Shown: positions 15,743 through 24,989 of the stretch, one piece after another
Layout: the number at the start of each line of letters is the position of its first letter
Position numbering within the stretch: the first letter of the stretch is position 1
Assembly (NCBI RefSeq): GCF_009184865.1
Contig: NZ_CP045096.1
Location: 372,001-436,000, forward strand
Reading direction: 5' to 3'
Origin: Streptomyces phaeolivaceus
Lineage (GTDB): Bacteria; Actinomycetota; Actinomycetes; Streptomycetales; Streptomycetaceae
Length of the DNA stretch: 64,000 bases
Made by a program: the position numbers and the translations under genes
Notes under the pieces: model-generated
The model's input: only the letters and a program-made list of their open reading frames with translations
What the model was told of the DNA's origin: nothing
Databases searched by the model: none

Positions 15743-16006
15743 ATGGACATCGACGGCATCATCAGTGCCATCGTCATCGGCATTGTCATAGGCGTGCTCG
15801 GCCGACTCGTCGTGCCGGGCCGACAGCGCATCGGCATCCTGCTGACAATCGTCGTCGGCATCGTCGCCGCGCTGATCGGCACGGCGATCGCGGCGGGTGT
15901 CGGCGTGGCGAACACCGATGGCGTCGACTGGGCGGAGTGGCTCATCCAGATCGCCCTGGCGGCCCTGGGCATCGCGGCACTGGACCGCACACGGGCACGG
16001 CGCTGA
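15743..16006 (+). CDS. GlsB/YeaQ/YmgE-family stress membrane protein
   Basis: Small membrane protein of 87 residues with three hydrophobic segments: IISAIVIGIVIGVLGRLVVPG, ILLTIVVGIVAALIGTAIAA (both close to the family pattern) and WLIQIALAALGIAAL, ending in a basic tail. The family, sometimes called transglycosylase-associated, responds to stress in other bacteria; its activity is unknown. ATG 15743 has GGCGGAG upstream. It stands alone. Confidence 0.85.
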   Translation: MDIDGIISAIVIGIVIGVLGRLVVPGRQRIGILLTIVVGIVAALIGTAIAAGVGVANTDGVDWAEWLIQIALAALGIAALDRTRARR

Positions 16007-16123
16007 GGCGGCGCGGGGCGGACAGCGGCGGCCGAGGCCCGGAATTCCGTTGCGGGTGAGCGTGCCCGGCGGCTAGCGTCGCCGGGCTTCGCCCTTCCGT
16101 CGCCGACCAGCCCCGGAGTCCTC

Positions 16124-17038
16124 TTGCCCCCGCGCGTCACCAGCGTCACCCGTATCACCCCGCTCACCGACACCGCCGCCGCCCCGTCGAGCCCTCGCCC
16201 GGCCTGGCTGGCGTCCGGGGCGGAGGGCGTCCCTCTCGGCTCCGCGTTCCTGCGGCTGTTCGGCGGGGAGGGGCAACGGCATCTGGCGGAGCTGGAGGTG
16301 TCCGTGCACCCGGCCGAGCGGCGGCGGGGCGTCGGCACCGCGCTGCTGGACGCGGCCGTGGGCGCGGCGCGCGCGGACCGCCGCCGCGCGGTCGTCGCCC
16401 AGGCCCCCGAGGGCTCCCCCGGCGACGCGTTCCTCGCGGCACACGGCTTCCGCCGCGTACTGCCCCTGACGTACGCCCGGCTGGAACTCGCCGGAGCGGA
16501 CCCCGGCCACTTCACCCGGATCCTCGAACAGCCGTGCCCCGGCTACCACTTGATCGACTGGACGGGCGTCGTACCGCCCGAGCTGGCGGAAAACTACGCG
16601 GCGTCGCGCCGGGCGATGGACGACATGCCGATGGGCGACACCGACTACGGGACGGTGGTCTGGGACGTCGAGCGGGTCGTCGCCGCCGCCGAGGCGATCG
16701 CGAAACGCGGCGACTCGCTGCACACCGTGGCCGCCGTGCACACGGCGAGCGGCACGATCGTCGGCTTCTCGGAACTCGTCCTGCCGGGCGACGGCAGAGG
16801 CAGCGACAAGAGCAAGAGCGAGGGGCAGCACTACGGCACAGCCGTGCTGCCCGAGCATCGGGGTCACGCCCTGGGCCTCTGGATGAAGGCGAAGGCCATC
16901 CTCCACGCCCACCACCTGGACCCGAGGCTCGCCCTGCTCACCGACACCGCGGCGGACAACGCCCCCATGCGCCAGGTCAACGACGTGCTCGGCTACCGGC
17001 CCACACACACGGCGATCGAGTACCAGCTCGACCTGTGA
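16124..17038 (+). CDS. GNAT-family N-acetyltransferase (two GNAT domains)
   Basis: 304-residue protein with two acetyltransferase domains. The first has VSVHPAERRRGVGTALLDAAV (acetyl-CoA loop) at about 65-85; the second has YGTAVLPEHRGHALGLWMKAK at about 235-255 and a C-terminal DTAADNAPMRQVNDVLGYRP segment, which is the usual form of actinobacterial double-GNAT proteins. TTG 16124 is chosen because GGAG lies 8 bases before it. The substrate is unknown; relatives include mycothiol-synthase-like enzymes. A hairpin separates it from the convergent GNAT gene. Confidence 0.85.
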   Translation: MPPRVTSVTRITPLTDTAAAPSSPRPAWLASGAEGVPLGSAFLRLFGGEGQRHLAELEVSVHPAERRRGVGTALLDAAVGAARADRRRAVVAQAPEGSPGDAFLAAHGFRRVLPLTYARLELAGADPGHFTRILEQPCPGYHLIDWTGVVPPELAENYAASRRAMDDMPMGDTDYGTVVWDVERVVAAAEAIAKRGDSLHTVAAVHTASGTIVGFSELVLPGDGRGSDKSKSEGQHYGTAVLPEHRGHALGLWMKAKAILHAHHLDPRLALLTDTAADNAPMRQVNDVLGYRPTHTAIEYQLDL

Positions 17039-17063
17039 CGGACCCCGCGTGATCGGGGGACCC

Positions 17064-17101
17064 AGGGTCCTTCTCCCACGGGGATCCATCAGAAGGACCC
17101 T
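17064..17101. terminator. bidirectional terminator between two GNAT genes
   Basis: Perfect 11-bp inverted repeat AGGGTCCTTCT / AGAAGGACCCT with a 16-base loop, lying between convergent stops at 17038 and 17100; its right arm overlaps the stop of the minus-strand gene. Confidence 0.75.
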
Positions 17102-17882
17102 AGGGGGCGACCACGTACTCGTACGGCGTGGTCGTCGTGAGTGGTTCGAAGCCCAGGCGGGCCAGGATCGGGCGGCTGGTGGCCAGCGCGTCGACCTGGA
17201 CGTAGCGGTAGCCGCGGTCGGCGGCGACGCGGGCTCGGTGGGCGACCAGCGCGCGGTAGACACCTCGGCCGCGCCAGCCCTCTACGGTGCCGCCGCCCCA
17301 CAGACCGGCGAAGCGCGTGCCGGGGAGCAGTTCCATCCGGGCGGCGCTCACCGGTTCGTCGCCGGCGAGGGCGACGACGGCCACGACCGACTCGGTGTCC
17401 CCGGTGAGCTGGGCCAGCAGTTGGTGGCGCATCCGGGTGCTGTCCGTGCCGAAGGCCTTCTCGTGGACGTCGGCCACCAGGTCCACGCCCTCACGGTCGG
17501 TGACGGGCAGGAGCCTTACGCCCTCCGGGGGCTCGATGTCGAGGGTCAGATCGGCGACCTCCGCGATCATGAGCGTCTCCTCGGGAGCGGCCGTGAACCC
17601 GGCGTCGCGCAGGCGTTGTCCCAGGTCGACGGGGAGATCGTGGCCGTACAGCTTCCATTCGAAGTCGCGTCCGAGGCTTGAGAAGTACCGGATCTGCTCG
17701 GTGATCGCCGCGTCGGCGCCCGCCTCGTCCAGGTCGGACCAGACGACGCCGCTCCAGCCGTTCTCGAATCCGATCTGGCGCACCACCCCACCGACGCGCT
17801 CGATCCGGGCCCCGGGCCCGTCGGGGCGCGCGCCCTCCCGCATGTCCCGGTCGAACAGTGCCAGCACAGCAGCGTGATCCAT
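17100..17882 (-). CDS. GNAT-family N-acetyltransferase
   Basis: 260-residue acetyltransferase. The acetyl-CoA-binding motif is in the C-terminal half: LWGGGTVEGWRGRGVYRALVAHRARVAADRGYRYVQVDA in overlapping segments (V-x-x-x-x-R-G-R-G-V/I-Y), followed by SRPILARLGFEPLTTTTPYEY. The N-terminal half reads like a degenerate second domain. ATG 17882 has GGAG eight bases upstream; longer in-frame forms lack homology. Its substrate is unknown. Confidence 0.85.
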   Translation of the reverse strand: MDHAAVLALFDRDMREGARPDGPGARIERVGGVVRQIGFENGWSGVVWSDLDEAGADAAITEQIRYFSSLGRDFEWKLYGHDLPVDLGQRLRDAGFTAAPEETLMIAEVADLTLDIEPPEGVRLLPVTDREGVDLVADVHEKAFGTDSTRMRHQLLAQLTGDTESVVAVVALAGDEPVSAARMELLPGTRFAGLWGGGTVEGWRGRGVYRALVAHRARVAADRGYRYVQVDALATSRPILARLGFEPLTTTTPYEYVVAP

Positions 17883-18098
17883 ACGGCTCACTCCATCATC
17901 AGTCGTTCGCCCTGGCAACGGAATTCGCCCGCCAATCACGCGCCGGGGCGATCCCGCCCACGCCCGCGCCGGCTCGCCGGGGCCCTCGGCGGCGCCGCAA
18001 GGGTGTCGCTCGTGGAAAGGCCGGGGATTCGGACACACGACGTAAGGTGCACGTCGCGGAACGCGGTCGAACGGTCCCCGAGGAGGGTGCGGACGAAC

Positions 18099-18602
18099 AT
18101 GGTGAACGACTCCGAACTGGTGTACCTACGACGTTGTGTGGAGCTGGCGACCGAGGCGCTGGAGTCCGGCGACGAGCCGTTCGGTTCGGTCCTGGTCGGC
18201 GGGGACGGCACGGTGCTGGCCGAGGACCACAACCGGGTGGCGGGCGGTGACCGCACCCGGCACCCGGAGTTCGAGCTGGCCCGCTGGTCGGCGGCCCGGC
18301 TCACGCCCGAGGAGCGCGCGGCGGCGACCGTGTACACCTCCGGCGAGCACTGTCCGATGTGCGCGGCGGCCCACGCCTGGGTGGGTCTGGGCCGTATCGT
18401 GTACGTCGCCTCCTCCGAGCAACTCGCCCTCTGGCTCGGCGAGTTGGGAGTCCCCGCGCCACCGGTGCGGACGCTGCCGGTACGGGAGATCGCGCCCGGG
18501 GTGACGGTCGAGGGGCCGGTGCCGGAGCTGGTCGGGGAGGTACGGGCACTGCACCGGCGCTTCCACGCCGAAACCGTCGGCGGCGTCGCCGACGATGACT
18601 GA
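18099..18602 (+). CDS. nucleoside deaminase (CDA/tRNA-adenosine deaminase fold)
   Basis: 167-residue zinc deaminase: EPFGSVLVGGDGTVLAEDHN, the zinc/active-site HPE (in place of the common HAE) in TRHPEFELARW, and the PMC zinc motif in YTSGEHCPMCAAAHAWVGLGRIVY. This form acts on free bases or nucleosides such as guanine or cytosine; the exact substrate is open. ATG 18099 follows AGGAGGG. Its stop overlaps the next gene start by 8 bp, so the two are translated together. Confidence 0.85.
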   Translation: MVNDSELVYLRRCVELATEALESGDEPFGSVLVGGDGTVLAEDHNRVAGGDRTRHPEFELARWSAARLTPEERAAATVYTSGEHCPMCAAAHAWVGLGRIVYVASSEQLALWLGELGVPAPPVRTLPVREIAPGVTVEGPVPELVGEVRALHRRFHAETVGGVADDD

Positions 18603-19812
18603 GACGGTCGTGACGGGGCAGGCGGTCCGGGTTCCGTCGTCGTCGTTGTCCGGAGACCTTTCACCGATGTCCGAAGACGTGGTGCAGCAGACCCGCCCCG
18701 CCCCCGCGGCCCCGCCCGACGGGCGGCGGCCACGGCCGGGGCGGGCCTCGCGGGACCCGTACTTCGACAACGCGAAGTATCTGACCATCGTCCTGGTGGC
18801 CTGCGGGCACGCCTGGGAGCCGCTGACGTACGGCAGCCGGGCGGCGACGGCCGCGTATCTGACCGTGTACGCGTTCCACATGCCGGCCTTCGCCCTGATC
18901 TCCGGGTACTTCTCGCGGAGCTTCGACATGGCGCCGGGCCGGCTGAAGCGGCTGATGACGGGCGTGGTCCTGCCGTATGTCGTGTTCGAGACGGCGTACA
19001 CACTGTTCTACCGGTGGGCGCAGGACGATCCGGGGTATCCGCTGAGTCTGCTGGATCCCTGGTACGTGATGTGGTTCCTGGTCGCGCTGTTCATCTGGCG
19101 GCTGACGACCCCGCTGTGGCTGATGTTGCGCCACCCGCTGCCGGTCGCGCTGGGGCTCGCGACGCTGGCGGCGGTCTCACCGGATCTCGGTGGCGATGTC
19201 TCCATCCAGCGGGTGCTGGGCTTCCTGCCGTTCTTCGTACTGGGGCTGACCCTGCGGGCCGGGCACTTCGAGCGGCTGCGCACCCGCCGGGCACGGCTGT
19301 GGCTGCTCCCGGTCGGGCTGGGGGCGCTCGGGGCGGCGTACTGGGTGGCGCCGTGGTTCGACGCGGGCTGGTTCTACCACCGGGGCAGTGTCACCGGCCA
19401 GGGCGTCTCCCGCTGGTGGGGGCTGCTGACCACGCCCGCCCTGTTCTGTCTGGCGGTGCTGCTGACGGCCTGCTTCCTGGCCTGGGTGCCGCGCCGGCGG
19501 CTGTGGTTCACGGCGCTGGGCGCGGGCACGATGTACGGCTATCTGCTGCACGGCTTCGTGATCAAGTGGGCCCGGTTCCGGGACTGGTACGCCGTCGAGT
19601 GGCTGCACACCCCGCTCGGGGAACTGGCGGTCACGGCCGTCGCCGTCGGCGGCATCACCCTGCTGTGCACCTCCCCCGTACGGGCCGCGCTGCGCTGTGT
19701 CGTCGAGCCACGCATGGAGTGGGCGTTCCGGAAGAGCGGCACGGCCCCGGCGGCCGGGACGGCGGGTGCCGCCCCTTCCGCCGGCTCCGCTAGCCGAGTT
19801 CCAGAGTCGTGA
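18595..19812 (+). CDS. membrane acyltransferase (acyltransferase 3 / OpgC-like family)
   Basis: 405-residue integral membrane protein with about ten hydrophobic helices. The first helix region FDNAKYLTIVLVACGHAWEPL carries the conserved His of acyltransferase-3 proteins; AFHMPAFALISGYFSRSF follows, and YGYLLHGFVIKWARF is near the C-terminus. Such enzymes put acyl groups on exported sugars or lipids. The first ATG at 18595 overlaps the deaminase stop; an inner ATG at 18667 is possible since the first 50 residues are low-complexity. The 3' end overlaps a convergent gene by 23 bp. Confidence 0.85.
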   Translation: MTETVVTGQAVRVPSSSLSGDLSPMSEDVVQQTRPAPAAPPDGRRPRPGRASRDPYFDNAKYLTIVLVACGHAWEPLTYGSRAATAAYLTVYAFHMPAFALISGYFSRSFDMAPGRLKRLMTGVVLPYVVFETAYTLFYRWAQDDPGYPLSLLDPWYVMWFLVALFIWRLTTPLWLMLRHPLPVALGLATLAAVSPDLGGDVSIQRVLGFLPFFVLGLTLRAGHFERLRTRRARLWLLPVGLGALGAAYWVAPWFDAGWFYHRGSVTGQGVSRWWGLLTTPALFCLAVLLTACFLAWVPRRRLWFTALGAGTMYGYLLHGFVIKWARFRDWYAVEWLHTPLGELAVTAVAVGGITLLCTSPVRAALRCVVEPRMEWAFRKSGTAPAAGTAGAAPSAGSASRVPES

Positions 19813-20653
19813 TCCCGAAGACGCGCTCCGCCGCGTGCGGCCGGATCGGGCCGGTGTACATCCGGGCCGTCTCGAAGGAGGGCGTCAGCCCGTACTCCTC
19901 GACCAGTGCCGCGGCGGCCGTGTTCGGTTCCGGTACGTCGATGGCCAGCGGCCGGCCCGCGGCCTCGGCGGCCAGCCCGGCGAGGAGCGCGCGGGCGTCG
20001 GCGGCGGTGTCGGCGAACAGGGGCCCGATCCGCAGGGCGTCCCGTCCGGGGCGGATCACTCCGTAGCCGGTGAGCCGCCCGTCGACGATCCGCGCGAGGG
20101 CCCGGTGCCCGTCCGTGGTGAGCCAGCGCTCCAGGAAACGGGGGCGGTCGGCGGGGTGGCAGGCGCTGTCGTACGCCGCGAGGTCCTGCGCCGCCCGGGG
20201 CCCGGCGCCCTCGACCGGCCGGACACCGTCGGGGACCGGCACAGCGGGCGCCACGCCCGAGTACCGGAAGGTGCGGTGGGCGGGCTCGAAACCGGACTGC
20301 CGGTAGTTGTCCTGCTGCGCGACCACCCCGTCGAGGCCGACCGTACGGGCGCCGGCGTGCGCGAGCGCGGTCTTCCAGGTGGCGAGGCCGTGGCCCTGAC
20401 CACGCAGCTCCGGGCGGACCAGATAGAAGCCGAGGAAGGCGTAGTCGTCGCCGTGGTTCACGACGGAGACGGACGAGACCGGTTCGCCGTCGAGGCGGCC
20501 GATGAAGAAGCCCTCGGGGTCCTGGGCGAAGAAGCACGCCGGGTCCGAGAGCCCCGGGTTCCAGCCCTCGTCCCCCGCCCATCGGGCGACCACCGCCCAG
20601 TCGTCGGGCGTGGCCCGGGTGACGACGAGGTCCTGAGGCCCCGGAGAGGTCAT
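19790..20653 (-). CDS. GNAT-family N-acetyltransferase with C-terminal second domain
   Basis: 287-residue acetyltransferase: VTRATPDDWAVVARWAGDEGWNPG, then LGFYLVRPELRGQGHGLATWKTAL (the V-RPE-LRGQGHG acetyl-CoA loop at about 80-95), GLDGVVAQQDNYRQSGFEPAHRT, and a C-terminal GNAT-like half with TAAAALVEEYGLTPSFETARMY. This is the DUF1248-type layout seen in many Streptomyces. ATG 20653. The substrate is unknown. Confidence 0.85.
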   Translation of the reverse strand: MTSPGPQDLVVTRATPDDWAVVARWAGDEGWNPGLSDPACFFAQDPEGFFIGRLDGEPVSSVSVVNHGDDYAFLGFYLVRPELRGQGHGLATWKTALAHAGARTVGLDGVVAQQDNYRQSGFEPAHRTFRYSGVAPAVPVPDGVRPVEGAGPRAAQDLAAYDSACHPADRPRFLERWLTTDGHRALARIVDGRLTGYGVIRPGRDALRIGPLFADTAADARALLAGLAAEAAGRPLAIDVPEPNTAAAALVEEYGLTPSFETARMYTGPIRPHAAERVFGITTLELG

Positions 20654-20988
20654 CTCTGCGCTCCTTCGCTGAGGTCGCGAGTGCGGGCCGACATGCGACC
20701 GCGGGCACGGTGGTCGGCCGCACCCCGCGGCATCCTCTCCGAGGCCCGGACCCGCCCGCGACGCCGGAACCGGCCGGACCCGGGCGGGGCGCCGGGCGAT
20801 GGGCCCGGCCGACAGCCCGGTTCACTCGGACGAGCGACACGGCCACGGGCTGTGTACGGCGTCGGCGCGGCGCAGGTTACGGCAGTTCCGGCCGGTCCGC
20901 CCGCCCGCAGGCGTGGCCGCGAGGGGCCGCCTATGGTGATCCGGGGGTCGTCCCCGGCCGCCCCGGCCGGGCGTCCCTGGAGGCACGC
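20654..20988. other. divergent promoter region without a gene
   Basis: 335 bp between the divergent GNAT and secreted peptidase genes. I see no credible gene or strong hairpin. A TATGGT at 20932-20937 could be a -10 element for the peptidase gene; nothing else stands out. Confidence 0.4.
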
Positions 20989-22662
20989 ATGCGGTCCACG
21001 CACAGCCGGCGCCCGCTCGCCGGAGCCGCGGTCACGGTGCTGGCCCTGCTGGCGGCCGGGCTGCCGGCCACGGCGGCGGGCGCCGACGACGACAAGGACG
21101 ACAAGCGGTCCGACCCGAGCCGCTTCCACCACCAGAAGATCAAGTGGTCGAAGTGCGAGGGCATGGAGATGCCCGAGGATCTGCGCTGCGGCAAGGTCAC
21201 CGTGCCGCTCGACTACTCCCGGCCCGGGGCGGGCACCCTCGATCTGGCGGTGGCCCGTATCCGGGGCACCGGCGACCCGCGTGGCTCGCTGCTGCTGAAC
21301 TTCGGCGGCCCCGGCGGCCCTGGTGTCCCCGAACTCGCCTACAGCGGCGAGGACTTCATGGACCTCACCAAGGGCTACGACCTGGTCTCCTTCGATCCGC
21401 GCGGTGTGGGGCGCTCCTCCCCCGTCAGCTGCGGCGACGGCACCGACACGGCCCTGGAGGCGACCGACGACGGGGACGACGCGAACGACCCGCGGACCGC
21501 GCTGAGGCAGCTGCGGCGGGCCGCCGCGGCCTGCGAGAAGAACTCCGGGCCCGTGCTGCCGCACATCGGCACCCGTAACGCCGCCCGCGACCTGGACGTG
21601 CTGCGCGCCGCCCTCGGCGACAAGAAGCTCAACTACCTCGGCTTCTCCTACGGCACCCGGCTCGGCGCGGTGTACGCGGCGCAGTTCCCCGACAAGGTGG
21701 GCCGGATGGTCCTCGACGGGGTGGACACCCTGACCGAGCCGCTGACCGAACAGGGTCTGGTCGGTGCCGCGGGCCAGCAGACCGCGCTCGAGGACTACCT
21801 CGACGCGTGCACCGAGGAGCTGACCTGCCCGTTCGGGCAGGACTCGCGGTCGGCCCGGGAGCAGGTCGTGGCGCTGGTCGAGTCGCTGGACGAGTACCCC
21901 GTGCCGTCCGACTTCGGGCAGGACTTCACGGGCCAGCACCTGGTGGGCGCCATCGGCCACGCCCTCTACAGCGAACAGATGTGGCCCCTGCTCACCCAGG
22001 CGCTCAACATGCTCGTGCACGACGGCGACACCCGGGGCGTCATGGCGCTCACGGGCGGCGGCTTCGCCCCGACGATCACTCCGTACCGCGTGTCCGGCCC
22101 GATCCGTACGTCAGCCCCGTACCGCTCGCTCGTGCCCGCCCGTCCGCACGAGCCCCCGGAGCCCACTCCGTCCGGCACGCCGACCCCGCACGCCGGACTG
22201 GTCGACGCCGAGAAGATACCGCCGGACAACTATCCCGCCGCGCTCATGGCGATCAACTGCGCCGACGACCCCGACCGGCCCACCGCCGCCAGGATCACCG
22301 ACGACCTGGAGGAGCTGCGGGCGGCCTACGAGGACGCCTCCCCCGTGTTCGGGCCGTACCGGCTCACCCAGGTGCTGATGTGCTACGGCCGCCCCGCGGG
22401 CACCGACTTCGTCCGCGAGGAGGTCCGGGACCTCGACACCCCGAAGGTCCTGCTGGTGGGCACCCGGGGCGACCCGGCCACCCCGTACCGCTGGACCGTG
22501 GAGACGGCGAAGCGGCTCGGCTCCTCGGCGGTCGTCCTCGACAACAAGGGCACGGGGCACACCGGGTACGGGTCGTCGAAGTGCGTGCACACGAAGGTCG
22601 ACGACTTCCTGCTGTTCGGGACGCTGCCGGACGACGGAAGTTCCTGCGGGGCCGACGATTGA
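20989..22662 (+). CDS. secreted alpha/beta-hydrolase, tripeptidyl aminopeptidase family
   Basis: 557-residue secreted serine exopeptidase of the Streptomyces Tap type. It has a signal peptide (MRSTHSRRP, hydrophobic core, cleavage near residue 30), the oxyanion segment LLLNFGGPGGPG, YDLVSFDPRGVGRSSPV, nucleophile Ser220 in LGFSYGTRLG, Asp in LVGTRGDPATP, and His in NKGTGHTGYG; the C-terminal TAP-like domain is intact. ATG 20989 has GGAGG 5 bases upstream. Relatives remove tripeptides from the N-termini of secreted proteins and peptides. Confidence 0.92.
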   Translation: MRSTHSRRPLAGAAVTVLALLAAGLPATAAGADDDKDDKRSDPSRFHHQKIKWSKCEGMEMPEDLRCGKVTVPLDYSRPGAGTLDLAVARIRGTGDPRGSLLLNFGGPGGPGVPELAYSGEDFMDLTKGYDLVSFDPRGVGRSSPVSCGDGTDTALEATDDGDDANDPRTALRQLRRAAAACEKNSGPVLPHIGTRNAARDLDVLRAALGDKKLNYLGFSYGTRLGAVYAAQFPDKVGRMVLDGVDTLTEPLTEQGLVGAAGQQTALEDYLDACTEELTCPFGQDSRSAREQVVALVESLDEYPVPSDFGQDFTGQHLVGAIGHALYSEQMWPLLTQALNMLVHDGDTRGVMALTGGGFAPTITPYRVSGPIRTSAPYRSLVPARPHEPPEPTPSGTPTPHAGLVDAEKIPPDNYPAALMAINCADDPDRPTAARITDDLEELRAAYEDASPVFGPYRLTQVLMCYGRPAGTDFVREEVRDLDTPKVLLVGTRGDPATPYRWTVETAKRLGSSAVVLDNKGTGHTGYGSSKCVHTKVDDFLLFGTLPDDGSSCGADD

Positions 22663-22786
22663 GCATCGGGCGTGTAACACGGGCGCATCCGGTACAACCC
22701 GGTACGCATCCCGCTCGTCACATTGGGCAGGCGTCACCTTTGTGCATGCCGTACCCGTAAGTGACCAAAGCTGGGGGATTCCACCG

Positions 22787-23317
22787 ATGCGTATCCGTTC
22801 CTTCCTCACCGTCTCGACCGCGGCGACCGCCGGTGCCGCGCTGCTCCTCGCCGCCGCCCCGCAGGGGCTGGCCGCCCAGCCCGCCGCGAAGACCCCGGTC
22901 TGCAAGGCGAAGGTCCTCAAGCTGGGCGCCAAGCAGGCGAAGGACACGCGGGTGGTGCACATCAGCGTCAAGAACACCGGCACCCGCACCTGCACGATCG
23001 ACCGCCTGCCCGTGGTCACCTTCGGCGACCTCGACGGGGCGGCCCTGCCGGTGCCCTCGGGCGAGAGCGGACCGTACAAGGTCGGCGCGGGCCGGACCGT
23101 GTACGCGGCGGTCCGGACGATCGCCGACCTCAAGGACCCGGAGGCCCGGCGCGTGGGCACGATCACCGTGTCCGCCAACCCCAACCTCAACGGCCGTACG
23201 TTCACCGCGAAGCAGCTCGGTTCGAGCAAGAAGGTCAAGGTCTGGGAGCCGGTGACGACCTGGTGGAAGCCGTCCAAGGCCGCCGCCGACAAGGCGCTGA
23301 AGAAGGAAGTCGGCTGA
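22787..23317 (+). CDS. secreted DUF4232-like protein
   Basis: 176-residue exported protein: signal peptide MRIRSFLTVSTAATAGAALL with cleavage after about residue 30, then a beta-sandwich domain with Cys pair (PVCKAKV and TRTCTIDRLPVVTF) and VKNTGTRTC, as in DUF4232 proteins of actinobacteria. Its role is unknown. The C-terminal 40 residues are Lys-rich. The upstream 124 bp hold a CCGGTAC direct repeat at about 22690-22710. A strong hairpin follows the gene. Confidence 0.75.
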   Translation: MRIRSFLTVSTAATAGAALLLAAAPQGLAAQPAAKTPVCKAKVLKLGAKQAKDTRVVHISVKNTGTRTCTIDRLPVVTFGDLDGAALPVPSGESGPYKVGAGRTVYAAVRTIADLKDPEARRVGTITVSANPNLNGRTFTAKQLGSSKKVKVWEPVTTWWKPSKAAADKALKKEVG

Positions 23318-23336
23318 TCTTCGCGGAGATCACACG

Positions 23337-23378
23337 GAATCGCGCACCGGATTACCCCAAATGCCCGGTGCGCGATTC
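23337..23378 (+). terminator. terminator hairpin before the baeRF gene
   Basis: Perfect 14-bp stem GAATCGCGCACCGG/CCGGTGCGCGATTC with a 14-base loop, 20 bp after the DUF4232 stop and 18 bp before the next ATG. It ends the upstream transcript, but it is so close to the next start that it would also lie in any leader made from further upstream. Confidence 0.75.
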
Positions 23379-23395
23379 GGTCCTATCGTGAAGTC

Positions 23396-24505
23396 ATGGA
23401 GCATGCCCTCAGTCCCGCGACCCTGACCGAACTGCGCCGCCCGCGGCCCTATCCGGCGGTGTCGGTGCTGACGCCGACCCACCGCCGGGAGCCCGAGAAC
23501 TCCCAGGATCCGGTCCGGCTGCGCAATGTGGTGGCCGAGGCGAAGAGGCGGCTGGTGCAGGATCCCGCCGTCACCCGGGAGCGGCGCGCCGATGTCGTCG
23601 GACAGCTGGACCTGGCGCTCGCCGAGGTGGATCTGACGCACGCCGAGGACGGTCTGGTGATCTTCGCGGCGCCGGGCGAGCACCAGGTCTGGTCGCTGGC
23701 CCGTCCGGTGCCGGAGCGGGTGGTGCTCTCGGACACCTTCCTCACCCGGAACCTGGTGGCCGCGCGCGCCGCCGAGCGGCCGTTCTGGGTGCTCTCGGTC
23801 TCCCCCGACCGGGCCACCCTGTGGAACGGCGGCACCGACCGCGTCACCGAGGCGCGTACCGGCGGATTCCCACTGACCAGGGACCGCGACAACTTCGACG
23901 CCGAGCGGCAGGAGCGGATCGGCGATCTGCCGTCGGCCTTCCGCGACGAGGACACCCGGCACTTCCTGCGGGACGCCGACGCCGCGCTGGCCCGGGTGCT
24001 GCGGACCCAGCACCGGCCGCTGTACGTCACCGGGGAGACGGCGGCGCTGTCCCTGCTCGACGAGATCGGCACGGTCACCAAGGCCGCCATCCATCTCCCG
24101 CACGGCGGGCTCGCGCACGGCACCCCGGACGCGGTGTGGCAGGCGGTCCGGCCGCTGGTGGCCGCCGAGGACCGCAGGAACGTCGACACGGTGGCCCGGC
24201 GGCTCGAATCGGCCCGCGGCCACAAGGCGTTCGCGGCCAGTGTCGACGAGATCTGGCAGAACGCGCGGCAGGGCCGTATCCAGCTGCTGGCCGTGGAGGA
24301 GAACTACCGGACGACCGTCCGCGCACACGGTGACGGGACCGGCGGTGGTCATCTCGTGCCGGCCGCGAGCGATGATCTCGACGTCCGCGAGGACATCGTG
24401 GACGAGATCGTCGAGCGGTGCCTGGACACCGGCGCCGAGGTCCGCTTCGTCCCCGACGGCACGCTGGGCGACGCCCGGGGCATCGCGGGGGTCCTGCGCT
24501 ACTGA
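23396..24505 (+). CDS. baeRF3-type (bacterial eRF1-like) protein
   Basis: 369-residue protein of the bacterial archaeo-eukaryotic release factor family, long misnamed chemotaxis protein in Streptomyces. It starts LTELRRPRPYPAVSVLTPTHRREPENSQDP (overlapping pieces), has the eRF1-like middle domain with FWVLSVSPDRATLWNGG and RPLYVTGETAALSLLDEI, and ends with the L7Ae-like third domain (RIQLLAVEENY ... DIVDEIVERCLDTGAEVRFVPDGTL ... IAGVLRY). A role in ribosome rescue or hibernation has been proposed for the family, not shown here. ATG 23396 lacks an obvious ribosome site. Confidence 0.8.
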   Translation: MEHALSPATLTELRRPRPYPAVSVLTPTHRREPENSQDPVRLRNVVAEAKRRLVQDPAVTRERRADVVGQLDLALAEVDLTHAEDGLVIFAAPGEHQVWSLARPVPERVVLSDTFLTRNLVAARAAERPFWVLSVSPDRATLWNGGTDRVTEARTGGFPLTRDRDNFDAERQERIGDLPSAFRDEDTRHFLRDADAALARVLRTQHRPLYVTGETAALSLLDEIGTVTKAAIHLPHGGLAHGTPDAVWQAVRPLVAAEDRRNVDTVARRLESARGHKAFAASVDEIWQNARQGRIQLLAVEENYRTTVRAHGDGTGGGHLVPAASDDLDVREDIVDEIVERCLDTGAEVRFVPDGTLGDARGIAGVLRY

Positions 24506-24506
24506 C

Positions 24507-24920
24507 TCAGACGTTCCCGAGCAGGGACGTCAGGCCCCGGTCGAGCGCCGGACCCACCTCTTCCCTCCCGGCCGCGACGACGGCGTAGCTGCGCACCAGG
24601 AACCGCTGGAGCGCCGCCTTCTCGAACCGGAGCAGTGCCATGCCGTACGGGGAGTGCAGTTCGACCACCGTGCGGAACCGGCCGCAGGGCCAGATGTGGA
24701 CGTCACCGACGCCGGAGGGTGCCCGCACCCCCTCCTCCAGCAGCCCCCGGGAGAAGGTCCAGGTCACCATGTCACCGTTCAGCGAGATGTCGGCCGGGAA
24801 GTCGAGGTGCACGGCCAGCGGATCGTCGGAGGAATAGCGCAGGCTCGCGGGCACCGGGACCTCCCGGTCCTCGGCGGTGACGAGGAGAGCGCGGGCGGGC
24901 TGTTCCAGCGTGACGGTCAT
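24507..24920 (-). CDS. SsgA-family sporulation/cell division regulator (SALP)
   Basis: 137-residue SsgA-like protein, a family found only in sporulating actinomycetes that positions division and cell-wall machinery. Marks: the beta-rich LRYSSDDPLAVHLDFP, VTWTFSRGLLEEGV, GVGDVHIWPC and the C-terminal LRFEKAALQRFLVRSYAVV. ATG 24920 follows GGAGACC. It is not one of SsgA/SsgB that I can single out, so no symbol is given. Its start faces the phosphatase region, and the stop is 1 bp from the baeRF stop. Confidence 0.9.
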   Translation of the reverse strand: MTVTLEQPARALLVTAEDREVPVPASLRYSSDDPLAVHLDFPADISLNGDMVTWTFSRGLLEEGVRAPSGVGDVHIWPCGRFRTVVELHSPYGMALLRFEKAALQRFLVRSYAVVAAGREEVGPALDRGLTSLLGNV

Positions 24921-24989
24921 GAACGGTCTCCGTTTCGGTGAAGCTCTTCCGAGGGCTTTCGCACGACGCGGCTCCTTGGATTCACCTCT